From contig JAFEAP010000028.1 of the NCBI GenBank assembly GCA_018266355.1, positions 1 through 41,699 of the forward strand: DNA of 41,699 nucleotides, in the 5' to 3' direction. This DNA is from Bdellovibrionales bacterium (lineage in GTDB: Bacteria > Bdellovibrionota > UBA1018). This document shows positions 31,246 through 40,691 of the stretch, one piece after another. The position numbers and the translations under genes were made by a program. Within the stretch, counting starts at the first letter, position 1; each line of letters starts with the position of its first letter. Below the pieces are notes generated by a model, which was not told where the DNA came from, searched no databases, and saw only the letters and a program-made list of their open reading frames with translations.

Positions 31246-34005
31246 CTACGCTGCCTTCGCCCGGCGGGCCGCGATCGCGGTCGTCACGCGTTCGGATTCG
31301 CGCTCGATTTGATCGAGCAGTCGATCGACGCCCGAATCCGCTCCGTACGCTTCCATCGATTCGAGGTCCTGAAAGAGCTTCGAAATCCGGGCCGCGCCGA
31401 AATTTCCGGTCGCGGACTTGAGCTGATGGGCGAACGAGCGGAGCCGCTTTTCGTCCCCGGCGCTCCTCGCTTCCCGCATGCCCGAGATTTTTTCCCCGAT
31501 CGAGTCGGCGAAGAGCTTCGCGAGCTCGAGGAAAATCGGCGGACTGCCGGGTTCGTCGAGTTTCGCGAGTTCTTCGATCACGCGCTGATCGAACACTTCT
31601 CCCTCGCTCGGCATCGGGCAACTCTCGACGAGCCATTTCCGTAGGACGGCGTCGAGGTCGGCGATCCGTACGGGTTTCGTGAGGTAATCGTCCATCCCGG
31701 CGGCGAGGCAACGAGCGCGCTCGCCTTCGATCGCCGAGGCGGTCATCGCCACGATCGGAACCGGCGGAAGCGAGACGTCCTCGCGGATCTTCGCCGTCGC
31801 GGTATAACCGTCCATCTCGGGCATCTGGCAGTCCATCAGGACGAGACGATACGGGATCGAGCGCACCGCTTCGATCGCCTCGAGGCCGTTCCCCGCGACG
31901 TCCGCGCGTAAACCGAGTTTCTCGAGCTGCTTCACGGCGATTTTTTGGTTGATCGCGTTGTCCTCGACGACGAGCACGCGCAGTCCCGGCGGGAACTGCC
32001 CGAAGACGAGGTCGCGATTTTCCGACTCGCCCGCCGCCCGTTGGACAGCGTCCGAGACCTTCATTTCGGTGGTGAACCAGAAGATCGAGCCGCGTGACTC
32101 CCCGCTATTCACTCCGATTTGGCCACCCATCAGTTCGACGAGGCTCTTCGAGATCGAAAGGCCGAGTCCGGTTCCCCCGAACTTGCGCGTCGTCGAAACG
32201 TCTGCCTGCGTGAACGGCTGGAAGAGTTCGCCGATCCGATCGGCGGGGATGCCGATCCCCGAATCCTGGACCTCGAAACGCAGCCATTGCTGGTCGCCGA
32301 GCGTCTTCTCGACACGGACTCGGACGACGACCTCTCCGGTCCCCGTGAACTTGACCGCGTTCGAGACGAGGTTCGCGAGGATCTGCCGCAGGCGTCCGGG
32401 ATCGCCGCGAACGAAGGCCGGGAAGTCGCCGGGGATTTCCGAACGAAGTCCGATTCCTTTTTGCTCGGTTTGGACGCGGAAGGTCTTCAGCAGGTCGGAG
32501 ACCGCGCTCGCGACGTCGAAATCGATCGATTCGAGTTCGAGCTTCCCGGCGTCGGCCTTCGAAAGATCGAGAATGTCGTTCACGAGCGAAAGCAGGTTTT
32601 CTCCCGAAGTCCGGATCGCCTTCGCGTAATCGCGCTGTTCTTGATCTAGGCCCGTATCGAGGAGGATACCCGCCATCCCGAGGATGCCGTTGATCGGGGT
32701 GCGCACCTCGTGGCTCACGTTCGCGAGGAGACGGGACTTCGCCTCCGCTGCGGCCTCGGCATCGTTCTTCGCCCGTCGGAGCTCGTCCTCGGTGGAGCGG
32801 AGTGCGAGAATCGCGGATTGCTTCGATTCGAATTCCGACGCCCGTCCGAGCGCCGAGGCGAGGATACCGCCGACGAGGCGAAGGGCGTCGATGTGGTCCT
32901 CGCGGAAACGATTCGGCTCCGCCGCGTAACACTTCAGCACGGCGATCACCGCTTCCCCGTAGATCACGGGCTGGACGATCATCGAGCGGACGTTCACTTT
33001 CCGGCAGGCCTCCGCGTTCACCCGGTCGTCGAGGTCCGTGTCGGGGCAATGAAGGAGCTCGTTCCGTTCGATGCACAACCCGGAAAAACTCCCGCGTTGC
33101 GGAATTCGCATGCCGAGGAACGCCCCCGCGCTCCCGGTGGCGGCGTGATAAACGAGCTCGGATCCGTCGACGACTTCGATCAGGGCGCCGTCCGCCTCCG
33201 TCAGGCGATGCGCCTGGGAGATGATCTGGGTCATGACTTCCTGGGAATCGAAGCCGGTCGTGCCGAGCGAGTACTGGGCCTGAACGAGGGAGTCGAGCCG
33301 GTCCTTTTGGCGCTCGAGCGTCACGTTCGCTTCGTTCGCGATCCGTTCCGCCGAACGGCGACGGCGCTGGTGGAGCTCGGAGAGGCAGAACGAAACGACG
33401 ACGAGGAGGGCCGCAAGCGAGGACCCGACGGCGAAAGTCGTCCGGCATCGCCGGTTGATGGCGAAGACTTCCTGGTTCTTCTCGGCGATCCGGGAGGTTT
33501 GTTCGCGAACCATGTCGGCGTACAACCGGCGGATCTCGAGCATGAACGACCGCCCGCGATCGGTCATGATGATCGATCGCGCGCTGCCTCCGCGCCCCTT
33601 CCGATGCAACTCGATGGTTTGCTTCATTTCCTCGAGTTTAGATTTGGCGAGTTCCTCGATTCGATCGAGACGCTCGAGCTGATCGGCCGCGCCTTCGAGC
33701 TGGTTCCGAAGGCTGCGGAAGGATGCGGGAAGCAACTCGTTCGCCGAATTCCACGGCGAAAGGTATTTCTCCCGGCCCGTGATCAGGTAGCCCCGCTGGC
33801 CGGTCTCGGCGTCCTTCAGCAGCGAAAGGGAACGCTCGATCTCGATAGCGGCGTTTCGGATCCGCGAGCGCTGATTCGTCGCCTCGATCAGGTCTCCCAT
33901 TCCGGTGAGCGTGAAGTACCCGATAAAGATGAGGGCCCCCACGACGAAAGCGAAGACGGCGCCGATCCAGCGGTCAAAACTTTGGGAGGTCGGGAGGAAT
34001 TTCAT
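31246..34005 (-). CDS. CHASE3-GAF hybrid histidine kinase with receiver and HPt
   Basis: The 919-residue inner-membrane kinase has helix 1 (about 15-36), a CHASE3 periplasmic domain (about 40-180; [13 protein letters not shown]), helix 2 (about 190-210), GAF (about 245-390), HisKA ([14 protein letters not shown]432) and HATPase (about 535-650; [24 protein letters not shown]). A receiver (about 675-790; D725) and a C-terminal HPt (about 820-915; [14 protein letters not shown]860) follow. It therefore carries a complete internal His-Asp-His relay. The two REC-PilZ proteins encoded directly after it are its likely final receivers. TAGGAG abuts the ATG. Confidence 0.95.
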   Translation of the reverse strand: MKFLPTSQSFDRWIGAVFAFVVGALIFIGYFTLTGMGDLIEATNQRSRIRNAAIEIERSLSLLKDAETGQRGYLITGREKYLSPWNSANELLPASFRSLRNQLEGAADQLERLDRIEELAKSKLEEMKQTIELHRKGRGGSARSIIMTDRGRSFMLEIRRLYADMVREQTSRIAEKNQEVFAINRRCRTTFAVGSSLAALLVVVSFCLSELHQRRRRSAERIANEANVTLERQKDRLDSLVQAQYSLGTTGFDSQEVMTQIISQAHRLTEADGALIEVVDGSELVYHAATGSAGAFLGMRIPQRGSFSGLCIERNELLHCPDTDLDDRVNAEACRKVNVRSMIVQPVIYGEAVIAVLKCYAAEPNRFREDHIDALRLVGGILASALGRASEFESKQSAILALRSTEDELRRAKNDAEAAAEAKSRLLANVSHEVRTPINGILGMAGILLDTGLDQEQRDYAKAIRTSGENLLSLVNDILDLSKADAGKLELESIDFDVASAVSDLLKTFRVQTEQKGIGLRSEIPGDFPAFVRGDPGRLRQILANLVSNAVKFTGTGEVVVRVRVEKTLGDQQWLRFEVQDSGIGIPADRIGELFQPFTQADVSTTRKFGGTGLGLSISKSLVELMGGQIGVNSGESRGSIFWFTTEMKVSDAVQRAAGESENRDLVFGQFPPGLRVLVVEDNAINQKIAVKQLEKLGLRADVAGNGLEAIEAVRSIPYRLVLMDCQMPEMDGYTATAKIREDVSLPPVPIVAMTASAIEGERARCLAAGMDDYLTKPVRIADLDAVLRKWLVESCPMPSEGEVFDQRVIEELAKLDEPGSPPIFLELAKLFADSIGEKISGMREARSAGDEKRLRSFAHQLKSATGNFGAARISKLFQDLESMEAYGADSGVDRLLDQIERESERVTTAIAARRAKAA

Positions 34006-34118
34006 CTCCTACTTGTCGGAATCGGTCGAAGCGAACTGAGATCGAATCGAAGTCGGGTTCCCCGGGGCGCCCGTTTCGGCGTCGATTTCTTGACGAGACG
34101 TTCATCGGAAACGCCGAC

Positions 34119-34149
34119 GGCCCGGTCGGGAATGGGGTCCGACCGGGCC
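34119..34149 (-). terminator. strong hairpin after the lipoprotein gene
   Basis: A perfect 11-bp stem (34119-34129 with 34139-34149; GGCCCGGTCGG/CCGACCGGGCC) lies 24 bases after the stop of the minus-strand lipoprotein gene. It is followed in that direction by GTCGGCGTTTCC. The T tract is short, so efficiency is uncertain. Confidence 0.6.
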
Positions 34150-34172
34150 GCGGAGAATACGCGAGGGCACCC

Positions 34173-34901
34173 TTACGGGGCGAGCGCGTATTCGATCACG
34201 AGGGTCGCCGCGTAGGATCCGGCGCCGGCCTCGGTGAAATCGGACTTCACGTTGAATTTCGGGGTCGGGGAAAAGTCGGAGTATTTCACGGTGTGCTTCG
34301 AATTCGGCAGCGTGACCGATTCGAGCGTGTAGGCGCCCGCGGCGTCCAGCCCGACCGAGCCGAGCGTCGACCCGGAGAGTCCCGCGGCGATCGGCATCCC
34401 GTAACCGTCGGTCGAGTTCCAAATTCCCGCGCCCGGTTTGCCCGTGGTGTAGATCCGGAGGATCGCTTTTCCGCAGTGCTGGTTCCCGTTCGTCCCGCAG
34501 ACGTTCAGGTTATTGTCCTTCACGTCGGTCACGGTGAGGAATCCGAAATCGAGAACGTCGTTCGTGATCGTCGGCACGCGCCAGTCCTGGTTCGAAAGCG
34601 TCATCGAAACGGAGGCCGCGTTCGTCACGTTGATCGCCTGCGATCCGGAAGTCGCGAATTTCGCGGCCGATCCGCCCGCGGTCGGCGTGACCGAGACGAT
34701 CGCCCGGGATTTCACGACCACGCCGTCCGCGGACGGAGTTCCGATCGGCGGGAGTTCCTGCTGGGGAATGGCGGTCGAATAGACCCCGCCTTGACCGCAG
34801 GCGCTGGCCGAAAGCAGGGAGATCAGGACGACGGAGAGTTGGACGGCCTTCGGAAAAGTGAACGGATAGACGGCGTCGCGGATTTCGGAGATCGAGATCA
34901 T
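34173..34901 (-). CDS. probable lipoprotein with beta-rich domain, unknown function
   Basis: The 242-residue protein has a long N-region and a hydrophobic stretch ending LSASACGQGG; the Cys at 35 fits a slightly atypical lipobox (ASAC). The mature part is rich in Gly, Ser and Thr with alternating strands (SVSMTLSNQDWRVP, LESVTLPNSKHTVKY, AATLVIEYALAP), like pilus-type or Ig-like beta sandwiches. One Cys pair (NVCGTNGNQHCG) may form a disulfide. ATG 34901 has AAGGAA six bases upstream. No precise family is recognised. Confidence 0.65.
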   Translation of the reverse strand: MISISEIRDAVYPFTFPKAVQLSVVLISLLSASACGQGGVYSTAIPQQELPPIGTPSADGVVVKSRAIVSVTPTAGGSAAKFATSGSQAINVTNAASVSMTLSNQDWRVPTITNDVLDFGFLTVTDVKDNNLNVCGTNGNQHCGKAILRIYTTGKPGAGIWNSTDGYGMPIAAGLSGSTLGSVGLDAAGAYTLESVTLPNSKHTVKYSDFSPTPKFNVKSDFTEAGAGSYAATLVIEYALAP

Positions 34902-35028
34902 TTCGGTTTCCTTGCGTTGAAAGCGGGGGCCGGGCGGGATTGCCCGTCGAGGATAGGAAGAGCAATCGCGGGGCCGCGAAATTCCCCCGTCGTTCCGGGC
35001 CTCCCGGAGGCTCCGAGCAGCCGGCGCC

Positions 35029-35048
35029 CCGTGTCCGATCGGACACGG
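35029..35048. promoter_or_regulatory. 20-bp perfect palindrome between divergent genes
   Basis: CCGTGTCCGATCGGACACGG reads the same on both strands and has no loop. It lies 128 bp from the minus-strand lipoprotein start and 52 bp from the plus-strand metzincin start, suited to control both. Such symmetry is typical of a dimeric regulator site; the regulator is unknown. Confidence 0.65.
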
Positions 35049-35099
35049 TGATGCGCGCCGGACCTTGCGGAAACTCCCGTCCTCGGAGACGATTCGCCC

Positions 35100-35993
35100 A
35101 TGCACATTCCACGGATGGGACGTCGCTCGCTCCTTTCGCTCGCGTTCGCCGCGAGCCTCTTCGCCGGTCCCGCGAAGGCTTCGTCCTGCTCCCTCGTCGA
35201 CTCACCGAATCCGCCCTGTTTCCACCCTCACGTCACGCCGACGTTCAAAATCATCGTGGTCCACTACGGCGACCACGCCGCCCAGTACGACTTCGAGGCC
35301 GCGAAACGGCTCTACGTCGAGCGCTTCAATCGCGAGATGGGGCGCGGAGTGACCGTCGAAATCGTCGACTCCGCGGTGATCCCCCTCAAGGTCGAACCGC
35401 GCGATCTCGTCGCGATGGAGAGCCACGTCGGCGGGAACGATCCCGCTCAGAAGACGCGCGATCGCCTCGAACGCCTTTGGTACTACTATTTCTCGGGCCC
35501 CGACGGACTGATCGACGAAGTCCGTACCCTCCTCCTCGACGGCGGCCACCGGCCGGCGCTCGAAGAAGCGGACGCCGTCCTCGTCGTCTCCGAGCCGCAA
35601 TTCGAGGCCCTCGGCTTCGCGAGCGGCGCGTTCGGTTTCACCGAACAGCCGTCGGAGATCGCCTGGGCGCTCTCCGACGGCGGACGGACCGAGTGGCAGC
35701 CCTCCGCACGCCTCGTCGACGAGCTCATGCACGAGACGGGTCACCTCCTCGGGCTCGATCACGCGTCCGCGCATTGCTTCGCGGATTCGACGCCGCCGAA
35801 CGACCGCGTCGCCTGCTGCGCGAAGAGCGCCGGACGGAACGACGTGATGAGTTACTGCCGGGACCGCGCGGCGGTGAAGGGCAACTTCTACTACGGCTTC
35901 ACCGATTGCACTCGAAAGTACGTCCGGAAGACGACCGCCCGGGCGCTCCTCCGCGGCGAGGCGCGCCCGTTCCAGGACCAGGCTTGCGACTAA
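35100..35993 (+). CDS. exported metzincin metalloprotease
   Basis: The 297-residue protein has a signal peptide (about 1-27, ending AKA). It carries the extended zinc motif HETGHLLGLDH (H211, E212, H215, H221) and a Met-turn at NDVMSY (M250), which define metzincins. Many cysteines (C30, C40, C226, C239, C240, C253 and others) suggest a disulfide-stabilised secreted enzyme. It resembles archaemetzincin or matrixin types only in motif, so family and substrate are open. ATG 35115 is an alternative start. GGAG lies eleven bases before ATG 35100. Confidence 0.85.
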   Translation: MHIPRMGRRSLLSLAFAASLFAGPAKASSCSLVDSPNPPCFHPHVTPTFKIIVVHYGDHAAQYDFEAAKRLYVERFNREMGRGVTVEIVDSAVIPLKVEPRDLVAMESHVGGNDPAQKTRDRLERLWYYYFSGPDGLIDEVRTLLLDGGHRPALEEADAVLVVSEPQFEALGFASGAFGFTEQPSEIAWALSDGGRTEWQPSARLVDELMHETGHLLGLDHASAHCFADSTPPNDRVACCAKSAGRNDVMSYCRDRAAVKGNFYYGFTDCTRKYVRKTTARALLRGEARPFQDQACD

Positions 35994-36045
35994 ACGGTCC
36001 CGCATAGGAACTTCATTCTTTTCCGCGGTCGTCCGATCAGAGGAC

Positions 36046-38004
36046 GTGGAGTTCTATCCGAACCTATCGAAACTTCGCCGTCGAACCGTCAAGAACCGGA
36101 CGCTCGCCCTCGTTCTCGGGTTCGCGCTCTTCGGCGTTTCCGGTGCCGCGCTCGCCGGGCCGAAGCCGAAGGTCGACCCGCGGTTCGACTACCTCGGGAT
36201 GTTCGACCTCACCCGCAAGGTGATGACCCGGAAGCCGGCCCGCGTCCTGCTGAACTCCCTCTTCGCCGAACAACTGAAGGTGAATCCCGACCTCGCCGCG
36301 AAATACGGCTTCAACGGGAAAAAGATCAAGGCCTTCACCGAGACCCAGTTCATGATGCTTCTCCAGGAAGTTCCCTCGATCCGGCCGGAGGTCGAGGCCT
36401 ATCTGAAGGCCGTACCGAAGGACGCGGACCTCCGCGCGCAGACGCCGCAGCTCATCGCGCTTCGCGAAAAGTGGAAGACCCGATTCCAGGATCTCTTCAA
36501 GGATAAGAAGCTCCTCGAAAAATTCTTCGCCCGCGCGAATCCCTTCGAGCCTTTCCTGATCGAAGGCCCGCCGGGCAGCAAGGGCTTCGGTCCGATCAAA
36601 ACCTACATCACCCACGCCGTCACTCTGAAGGACGGCACCGTTCGCGCCGCGGACGACGTCGAGAAGGCGATCGTCGAATTCATCAACGAGGCCGAGAGCG
36701 AGATCCGCTTCAACGTCTTCGACTTCGACCTCGACTCGATCGCGGACGCTCTCATCGCGGCGAAGAAGCGCGGCGTCGACGTGATGGGCGGGATCGACAA
36801 AGGGGTCTATGACACCCGCCCCGAGGTCCGGGCGATCTACAAGAAGCTGACCGATGCCGGCATCCACGTGCAGCTCGTCGACAGCGTCGGGCTGAACCAC
36901 CAGAAGCTCATCGTCTCCGACTGGACGAAAAAAGGGAAAGGCCGCGTCCTCACCTCCGAGGGTAACTTCACGAAGTCCTGCATATCGAAGGACGGCGACG
37001 TCGCCGGCACTCCCTACCACTCGACCGACTCGGTCCCGAACGCGAACCTCGCGAACGTGTACGAGAGCGACGAAATGGCCGCGGTCGTGCATCATGATCT
37101 GACGAAGACCGTCGATCCGGAGTACGCCCTGCGCGGCGATCAGTATCCGGTCTCGGGCGCGTGGAAAGTCATGGGCGAAGCGGGAGTCGGCGGCAAGGAA
37201 CGTTCGGTCGTCCTCGCCTTCAGCCCGAACGGCGGACTCGACGGCATCAATCAAAACTTCATCGCGCGCGCGATCCGCGAATCCGAGGGGCCGATCTACC
37301 TCGCGCAGTTCGCCTTTTCCTCGCCCGAAGTCGAGAACGCGCTCCTCGAAAAGGCGATCGAAACGAAAAAGGCCGGCAAGAAATTCAATCTCTTCGCCGT
37401 CGGCGATACGCCCTTCGCGATGCAGGACTGGAGCGTGACCCTGAACATGGCGGGCCTGAAACTCGTCGGCGAGGGCGACAAGAAGAACTACGTGAAAATC
37501 CCGGACGAGGAAAACAAGTGGCTCCAAGCCCTCGGCAAGGACGATTACGCCGAACTCCTGCAGAACCTCCGGATCGCGCCGCCCGTCTACGGAACGCATA
37601 ACATGAAAACGCCGGAAGGGAATTTCCAGATCACGGCGAAGCTCCACCACAAACTCATGTGCATCGGCGTCGAAGGCGCCCAGGTTTGCATCTACGGCTC
37701 CTTCAACTTCAGCACCGGCGCCGAGTCGAACCAAGAGTACATCATCGCGGTCCTCGACGACGAATTCAACGAGCTCGGCACCTCCGTCGTGACTTCGCTC
37801 TCGAAGGAAACCGTCGATCACCAGGTCCGCACCGTCGTCTCCGAGGCGAATCGCCGGAACGTTTCGCGCGAATTCGATCCGGCCTACGACGATCAGGTCG
37901 ACAACCAAAAGGCCGGAAAACCGATGAAGCGTCAGCTCGCCCGCGCGTGCGCGGGACTCGTGAAACCGGGCGCGGCGCCACTCGGCATCGCCGCGGCCCA
38001 ATAA
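36046..38004 (+). CDS. exported phospholipase D-like protein with one complete and one variant HKD motif
   Basis: The 652-residue protein has a signal peptide with a long N-region (about 1-37, cut ALA-GPK) and an N-terminal region of about 180 residues of unknown fold. Two PLD domains follow. The first has a full HxKx4D (H285, K287, D292) followed by EGNFTKS. The second has HHKLMCIG (H534, K536, G541), so Asp is replaced by Gly, followed by GSFNFS and NQE. Members cleave or transfer phosphodiester bonds in lipids or nucleic acids. The GTG start has AGAGGA just upstream. Confidence 0.85.
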   Translation: MEFYPNLSKLRRRTVKNRTLALVLGFALFGVSGAALAGPKPKVDPRFDYLGMFDLTRKVMTRKPARVLLNSLFAEQLKVNPDLAAKYGFNGKKIKAFTETQFMMLLQEVPSIRPEVEAYLKAVPKDADLRAQTPQLIALREKWKTRFQDLFKDKKLLEKFFARANPFEPFLIEGPPGSKGFGPIKTYITHAVTLKDGTVRAADDVEKAIVEFINEAESEIRFNVFDFDLDSIADALIAAKKRGVDVMGGIDKGVYDTRPEVRAIYKKLTDAGIHVQLVDSVGLNHQKLIVSDWTKKGKGRVLTSEGNFTKSCISKDGDVAGTPYHSTDSVPNANLANVYESDEMAAVVHHDLTKTVDPEYALRGDQYPVSGAWKVMGEAGVGGKERSVVLAFSPNGGLDGINQNFIARAIRESEGPIYLAQFAFSSPEVENALLEKAIETKKAGKKFNLFAVGDTPFAMQDWSVTLNMAGLKLVGEGDKKNYVKIPDEENKWLQALGKDDYAELLQNLRIAPPVYGTHNMKTPEGNFQITAKLHHKLMCIGVEGAQVCIYGSFNFSTGAESNQEYIIAVLDDEFNELGTSVVTSLSKETVDHQVRTVVSEANRRNVSREFDPAYDDQVDNQKAGKPMKRQLARACAGLVKPGAAPLGIAAAQ

Positions 38005-38019
38005 CCCGGCGGACGCGCG

Positions 38020-38748
38020 ATGCTCTACTCGGCGATCCTATTCTCGGCATCGGTAGGCGCGGGCGCGATCGCCGCGTCGGCCGGTTTCGGCATCGGCAGC
38101 GTCCTCACCCCGCTGCTCGCGCTCGAGCTCGGCGGAAAGGCGGCCGTCCCGCTCGTCGCGATCCCCCACCTCGTCGCCACCGTGATCCGTTTCCTCACCT
38201 TGCGCGGGCACCTCGATCGCGGCGTCTTCCTCCGTTTCGGGCTCGCGAGCGCGGCCGGCGGTTTCGCGGGCGCGTTCCTGCTCATCGCGATCCATCCCGA
38301 CCCGCTCACCGTCCTGCTCGGTTCGGTGCTCGTCCTCGCGGGTTTAGGCGGCCTTACGGGATGGTCGGATCGTCTCCGCTTCCGCGGCCCCGGGGCATGG
38401 ATCGCGGGCGGCGCGTCCGGATTCCTCGGCGGCATCGTCGGGAACCAAGGCGGAATCCGCGCCGCGGCCCTCATCCCGTTCGGCCTTTCGAAGGAAGCGT
38501 TCGTCGCCACGACGACCGCGGTCGCGATCGTCGTCGACGGCGCGCGGATCCCCGTCTATTTGTGGCGCGACGGCGCCGGGATCGCGGCGAATTCGAACTG
38601 GCTCGTTCTCATCCTCGTCGGCGTACTCGTCGGGACCGCGATCGGGACGTTCTTCCTGAAACGCGTCCCCGAAACGGCCTTTCGTCGGGTCGTCTCCGGG
38701 CTGATCCTCGGGCTTGGACTTTCGCTCCTCGGGGTGAGACGGTCATGA
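38020..38748 (+). CDS. TauE/SafE-family membrane permease
   Basis: The 242-residue protein has about eight membrane helices in two related halves. The first half has ASAGFGIGSVLTPLLAL and the second SGFLGGIVGNQGGIR, typical of TauE/SafE (DUF81) transporters of small anions such as sulfite or organosulfonates. Its stop overlaps the next start by 4 bp (ATGA), so the two are translationally coupled. The substrate is unknown. Confidence 0.85.
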   Translation: MLYSAILFSASVGAGAIAASAGFGIGSVLTPLLALELGGKAAVPLVAIPHLVATVIRFLTLRGHLDRGVFLRFGLASAAGGFAGAFLLIAIHPDPLTVLLGSVLVLAGLGGLTGWSDRLRFRGPGAWIAGGASGFLGGIVGNQGGIRAAALIPFGLSKEAFVATTTAVAIVVDGARIPVYLWRDGAGIAANSNWLVLILVGVLVGTAIGTFFLKRVPETAFRRVVSGLILGLGLSLLGVRRS

Positions 38749-40118
38749 AGATGAGAACGGCCGCTCTCCTCGCTCTCCCTTTCCTCGCGTTCGCACTCGC
38801 CGGCACCGCGCGGGCGCAACCTCCGGCCGGGTGTACGGCCCCGAACGAGGCCGATCCCGACCTGATCCGCACGATCGTGCGGACTTCGGTGCCGCCGCTC
38901 ACGTGCCCGAGTCTCCGCACGAAACTTTCCATTCCGGCGGACGCGGAAGCCGACTTCCAATTCTTCCGCACGGTCGTGCCGTGGTACTGGGACTTCCTCC
39001 GCCGGGACGCCGCTTGCGCCGCGAACAAGAATCAAGGCGTGCTGCGCACCGAACTGCACGCGCTCGCGAACGATTTCCCCGGCCTCTGCGCGGGCGATCC
39101 GCACCCCGAGAACTTCGCGCTCCAGTTCAATCCCCCGCCCGCGGCGCCGACGTTCGGCGTGAACGATCCGGACGACGCCGGTCAATCGTGCCCGGTAGTC
39201 GCCGATTTATTCCGATTCGTCGTCGGGACGAAGCTCGCGCGACCGGACGCGAACACGAAGGCGCTGGTCGACCGCTACGTCGCCGCGGTGACCGCGCCGT
39301 CGACCGGCGCGCCGCGGTCGTCCGCGATCTCCGCCCTCGCCGCCAAGGGTCCGAAAGACGAGGAGACCGACCTCCCGGCGTCGGGGACTCCGTGCTCGAA
39401 AGCGATGCTCGCCGGGCTGACGAAGGCTTACCGCGAATCCCTCACCGTTTCCGGCCTTTCGCTCGAGGCCGATCCGACCGCCGCGAATTGCGTCGACGTG
39501 AGCGGCCAAAAGGAAAGCGGCGGATCGGGCGGCCTTCCTCGATTCGCGATGCGAGTGATGCTGAAGAACGGGTCGGCGCCGAGTTTCCCGCGCATCGTCC
39601 AGTTCAAGGGCACGCAGGCGAACGCGACCGCGTTCTTCCGCGATCCGCCGAAACCGTGGGACGCGAGGGACCGTTACTCGGCGGCTTGCCTCGCCGAGCG
39701 CGGAAAAGACGCTGTCCCTTGCCCGGTCGTCACGCCGATACCGGGCGGAGGAAGTTTCTTCGTGCGGACGAAGAACGAGCGCACGGTGAAATTCGAGAAG
39801 CTCAAGCCGGACGCCGTGCAATCGGTTTACGAAGACGAGGCCGGCGCCCTCGGCGCTCTCCACGGCCGGAGCCTCGACTCGGCGAAAGCCGCCGAATACG
39901 CGAAACGCCTCCGCGCCTTAAGAGACGCCCTCGACGTCGATGCGACCGCGTTCGTCGAGACCGTCAAAAAATCGGCCGCGGCGCTCAGATCGGTCCTGGC
40001 CGCGCCCGGCGCCTTCGAGGCGGCGTGCGAACCTCCGATAAGCCCGAGTCCGGTGCCTCCGCGACCGGTTCCCCCGCCTCGGCCGAAGAAGCGGGACCAG
40101 AGCGGCTCGGCGAATTGA
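38745..40118 (+). CDS. exported DUF2252-like protein
   Basis: The 457-residue protein has a signal peptide (1-24, cut ARA-QP). The centre shows the DUF2252 pattern: CAGDPHPENFALQF (115-128), then GVNDPDDAG (138-146), then ADLFRFVVGTKLA, reminiscent of the catalytic and metal-binding loops of small kinase-like folds. DUF2252 proteins are usually cytoplasmic, so export is unusual. The C-terminus is a Pro-rich tail (PSPVPPRPVPPPRPKK). Several cysteines fit a periplasmic setting. The start overlaps the TauE/SafE gene by 4 bp. Function is unknown. Confidence 0.75.
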   Translation: MKMRTAALLALPFLAFALAGTARAQPPAGCTAPNEADPDLIRTIVRTSVPPLTCPSLRTKLSIPADAEADFQFFRTVVPWYWDFLRRDAACAANKNQGVLRTELHALANDFPGLCAGDPHPENFALQFNPPPAAPTFGVNDPDDAGQSCPVVADLFRFVVGTKLARPDANTKALVDRYVAAVTAPSTGAPRSSAISALAAKGPKDEETDLPASGTPCSKAMLAGLTKAYRESLTVSGLSLEADPTAANCVDVSGQKESGGSGGLPRFAMRVMLKNGSAPSFPRIVQFKGTQANATAFFRDPPKPWDARDRYSAACLAERGKDAVPCPVVTPIPGGGSFFVRTKNERTVKFEKLKPDAVQSVYEDEAGALGALHGRSLDSAKAAEYAKRLRALRDALDVDATAFVETVKKSAAALRSVLAAPGAFEAACEPPISPSPVPPRPVPPPRPKKRDQSGSAN

Positions 40119-40143
40119 TCTCCGCGCCGATTCGCCGTAAAAT
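40115..40143 (+). promoter_or_regulatory. promoter of the FBP-type gene, giving a leaderless message
   Basis: TTGATC (40115-40120), a 17-bp spacer and TAAAAT (40138-40143) stand six bases before ATG 40150. The -35 overlaps the TGA stop of the preceding gene. There is no Shine-Dalgarno site. Confidence 0.75.
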
Positions 40144-40149
40144 CGAAAG

Positions 40150-40596
40150 ATGTTTCGCATCGAAAACGAAAACGACCTGCGTGACGCTTTCCGGAACCTC
40201 GATCGCGATGCGGTCGAGATCCCGGCCGACTTCCGTTTTCCGATCTATGTGCGCGATTACCTCGCTTGGCGGGAAAGCTCCGGCGCCCGCGTTTTCCTCG
40301 TCTTCGCCGAACCCGAGCAGCGGAAGACGTTCGGTATCGCTTTCCGCGCCGACCAATCACGAGGGGTCGCGCCGCACCACTGCGAGTGGTGCCACTCGAC
40401 CGGAGGATCGTCCGAGATCGGACTCCTCACCGCGAACGCGAGCGACCGTAAACGCGTCGGGCTCCACCTCTGCCTCGATCTGACGTGCCTCGGGAAACTC
40501 GAGTCGCGCGCGAACCTCTCGGGGGAAAATTCCCGGGTGATCGCTCGACGCCTGACGGCGAATATGATGGATTTCGCCCGACGCACGCTGTTTTAG
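40150..40596 (+). CDS. FBP/FusB-type treble-clef zinc-finger protein
   Basis: The 148-residue protein has a C-terminal treble-clef with C78-x2-C81 (HHCEWCHS) and C108-x4-C113 (HLCLDLTC), and an IGLLTAN segment between. This matches the C-terminal domain of FBP and FusB/FusC proteins that bind elongation factor G and release it from stalled ribosomes. The N-terminal half is shorter and different from FusB. A translation-related role is likely by family, but resistance to fusidic acid cannot be concluded. Confidence 0.8.
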   Translation: MFRIENENDLRDAFRNLDRDAVEIPADFRFPIYVRDYLAWRESSGARVFLVFAEPEQRKTFGIAFRADQSRGVAPHHCEWCHSTGGSSEIGLLTANASDRKRVGLHLCLDLTCLGKLESRANLSGENSRVIARRLTANMMDFARRTLF

Positions 40597-40691
40597 TCCG
40601 GCATCCCTCCTGCACTTCCTAAAGGGATCGGGCGCCACTGGGGCGCACCGTCCCCGCGCGGGCGTTCGCGCGAAAAACGAGGTGCATCGAG

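Noticed and set aside
36064..38001. A 645-codon minus-strand frame antisense to the PLD-like gene
   Set aside because: The plus frame has a signal peptide and PLD motifs; the antisense product has only repetitive charged sequence.
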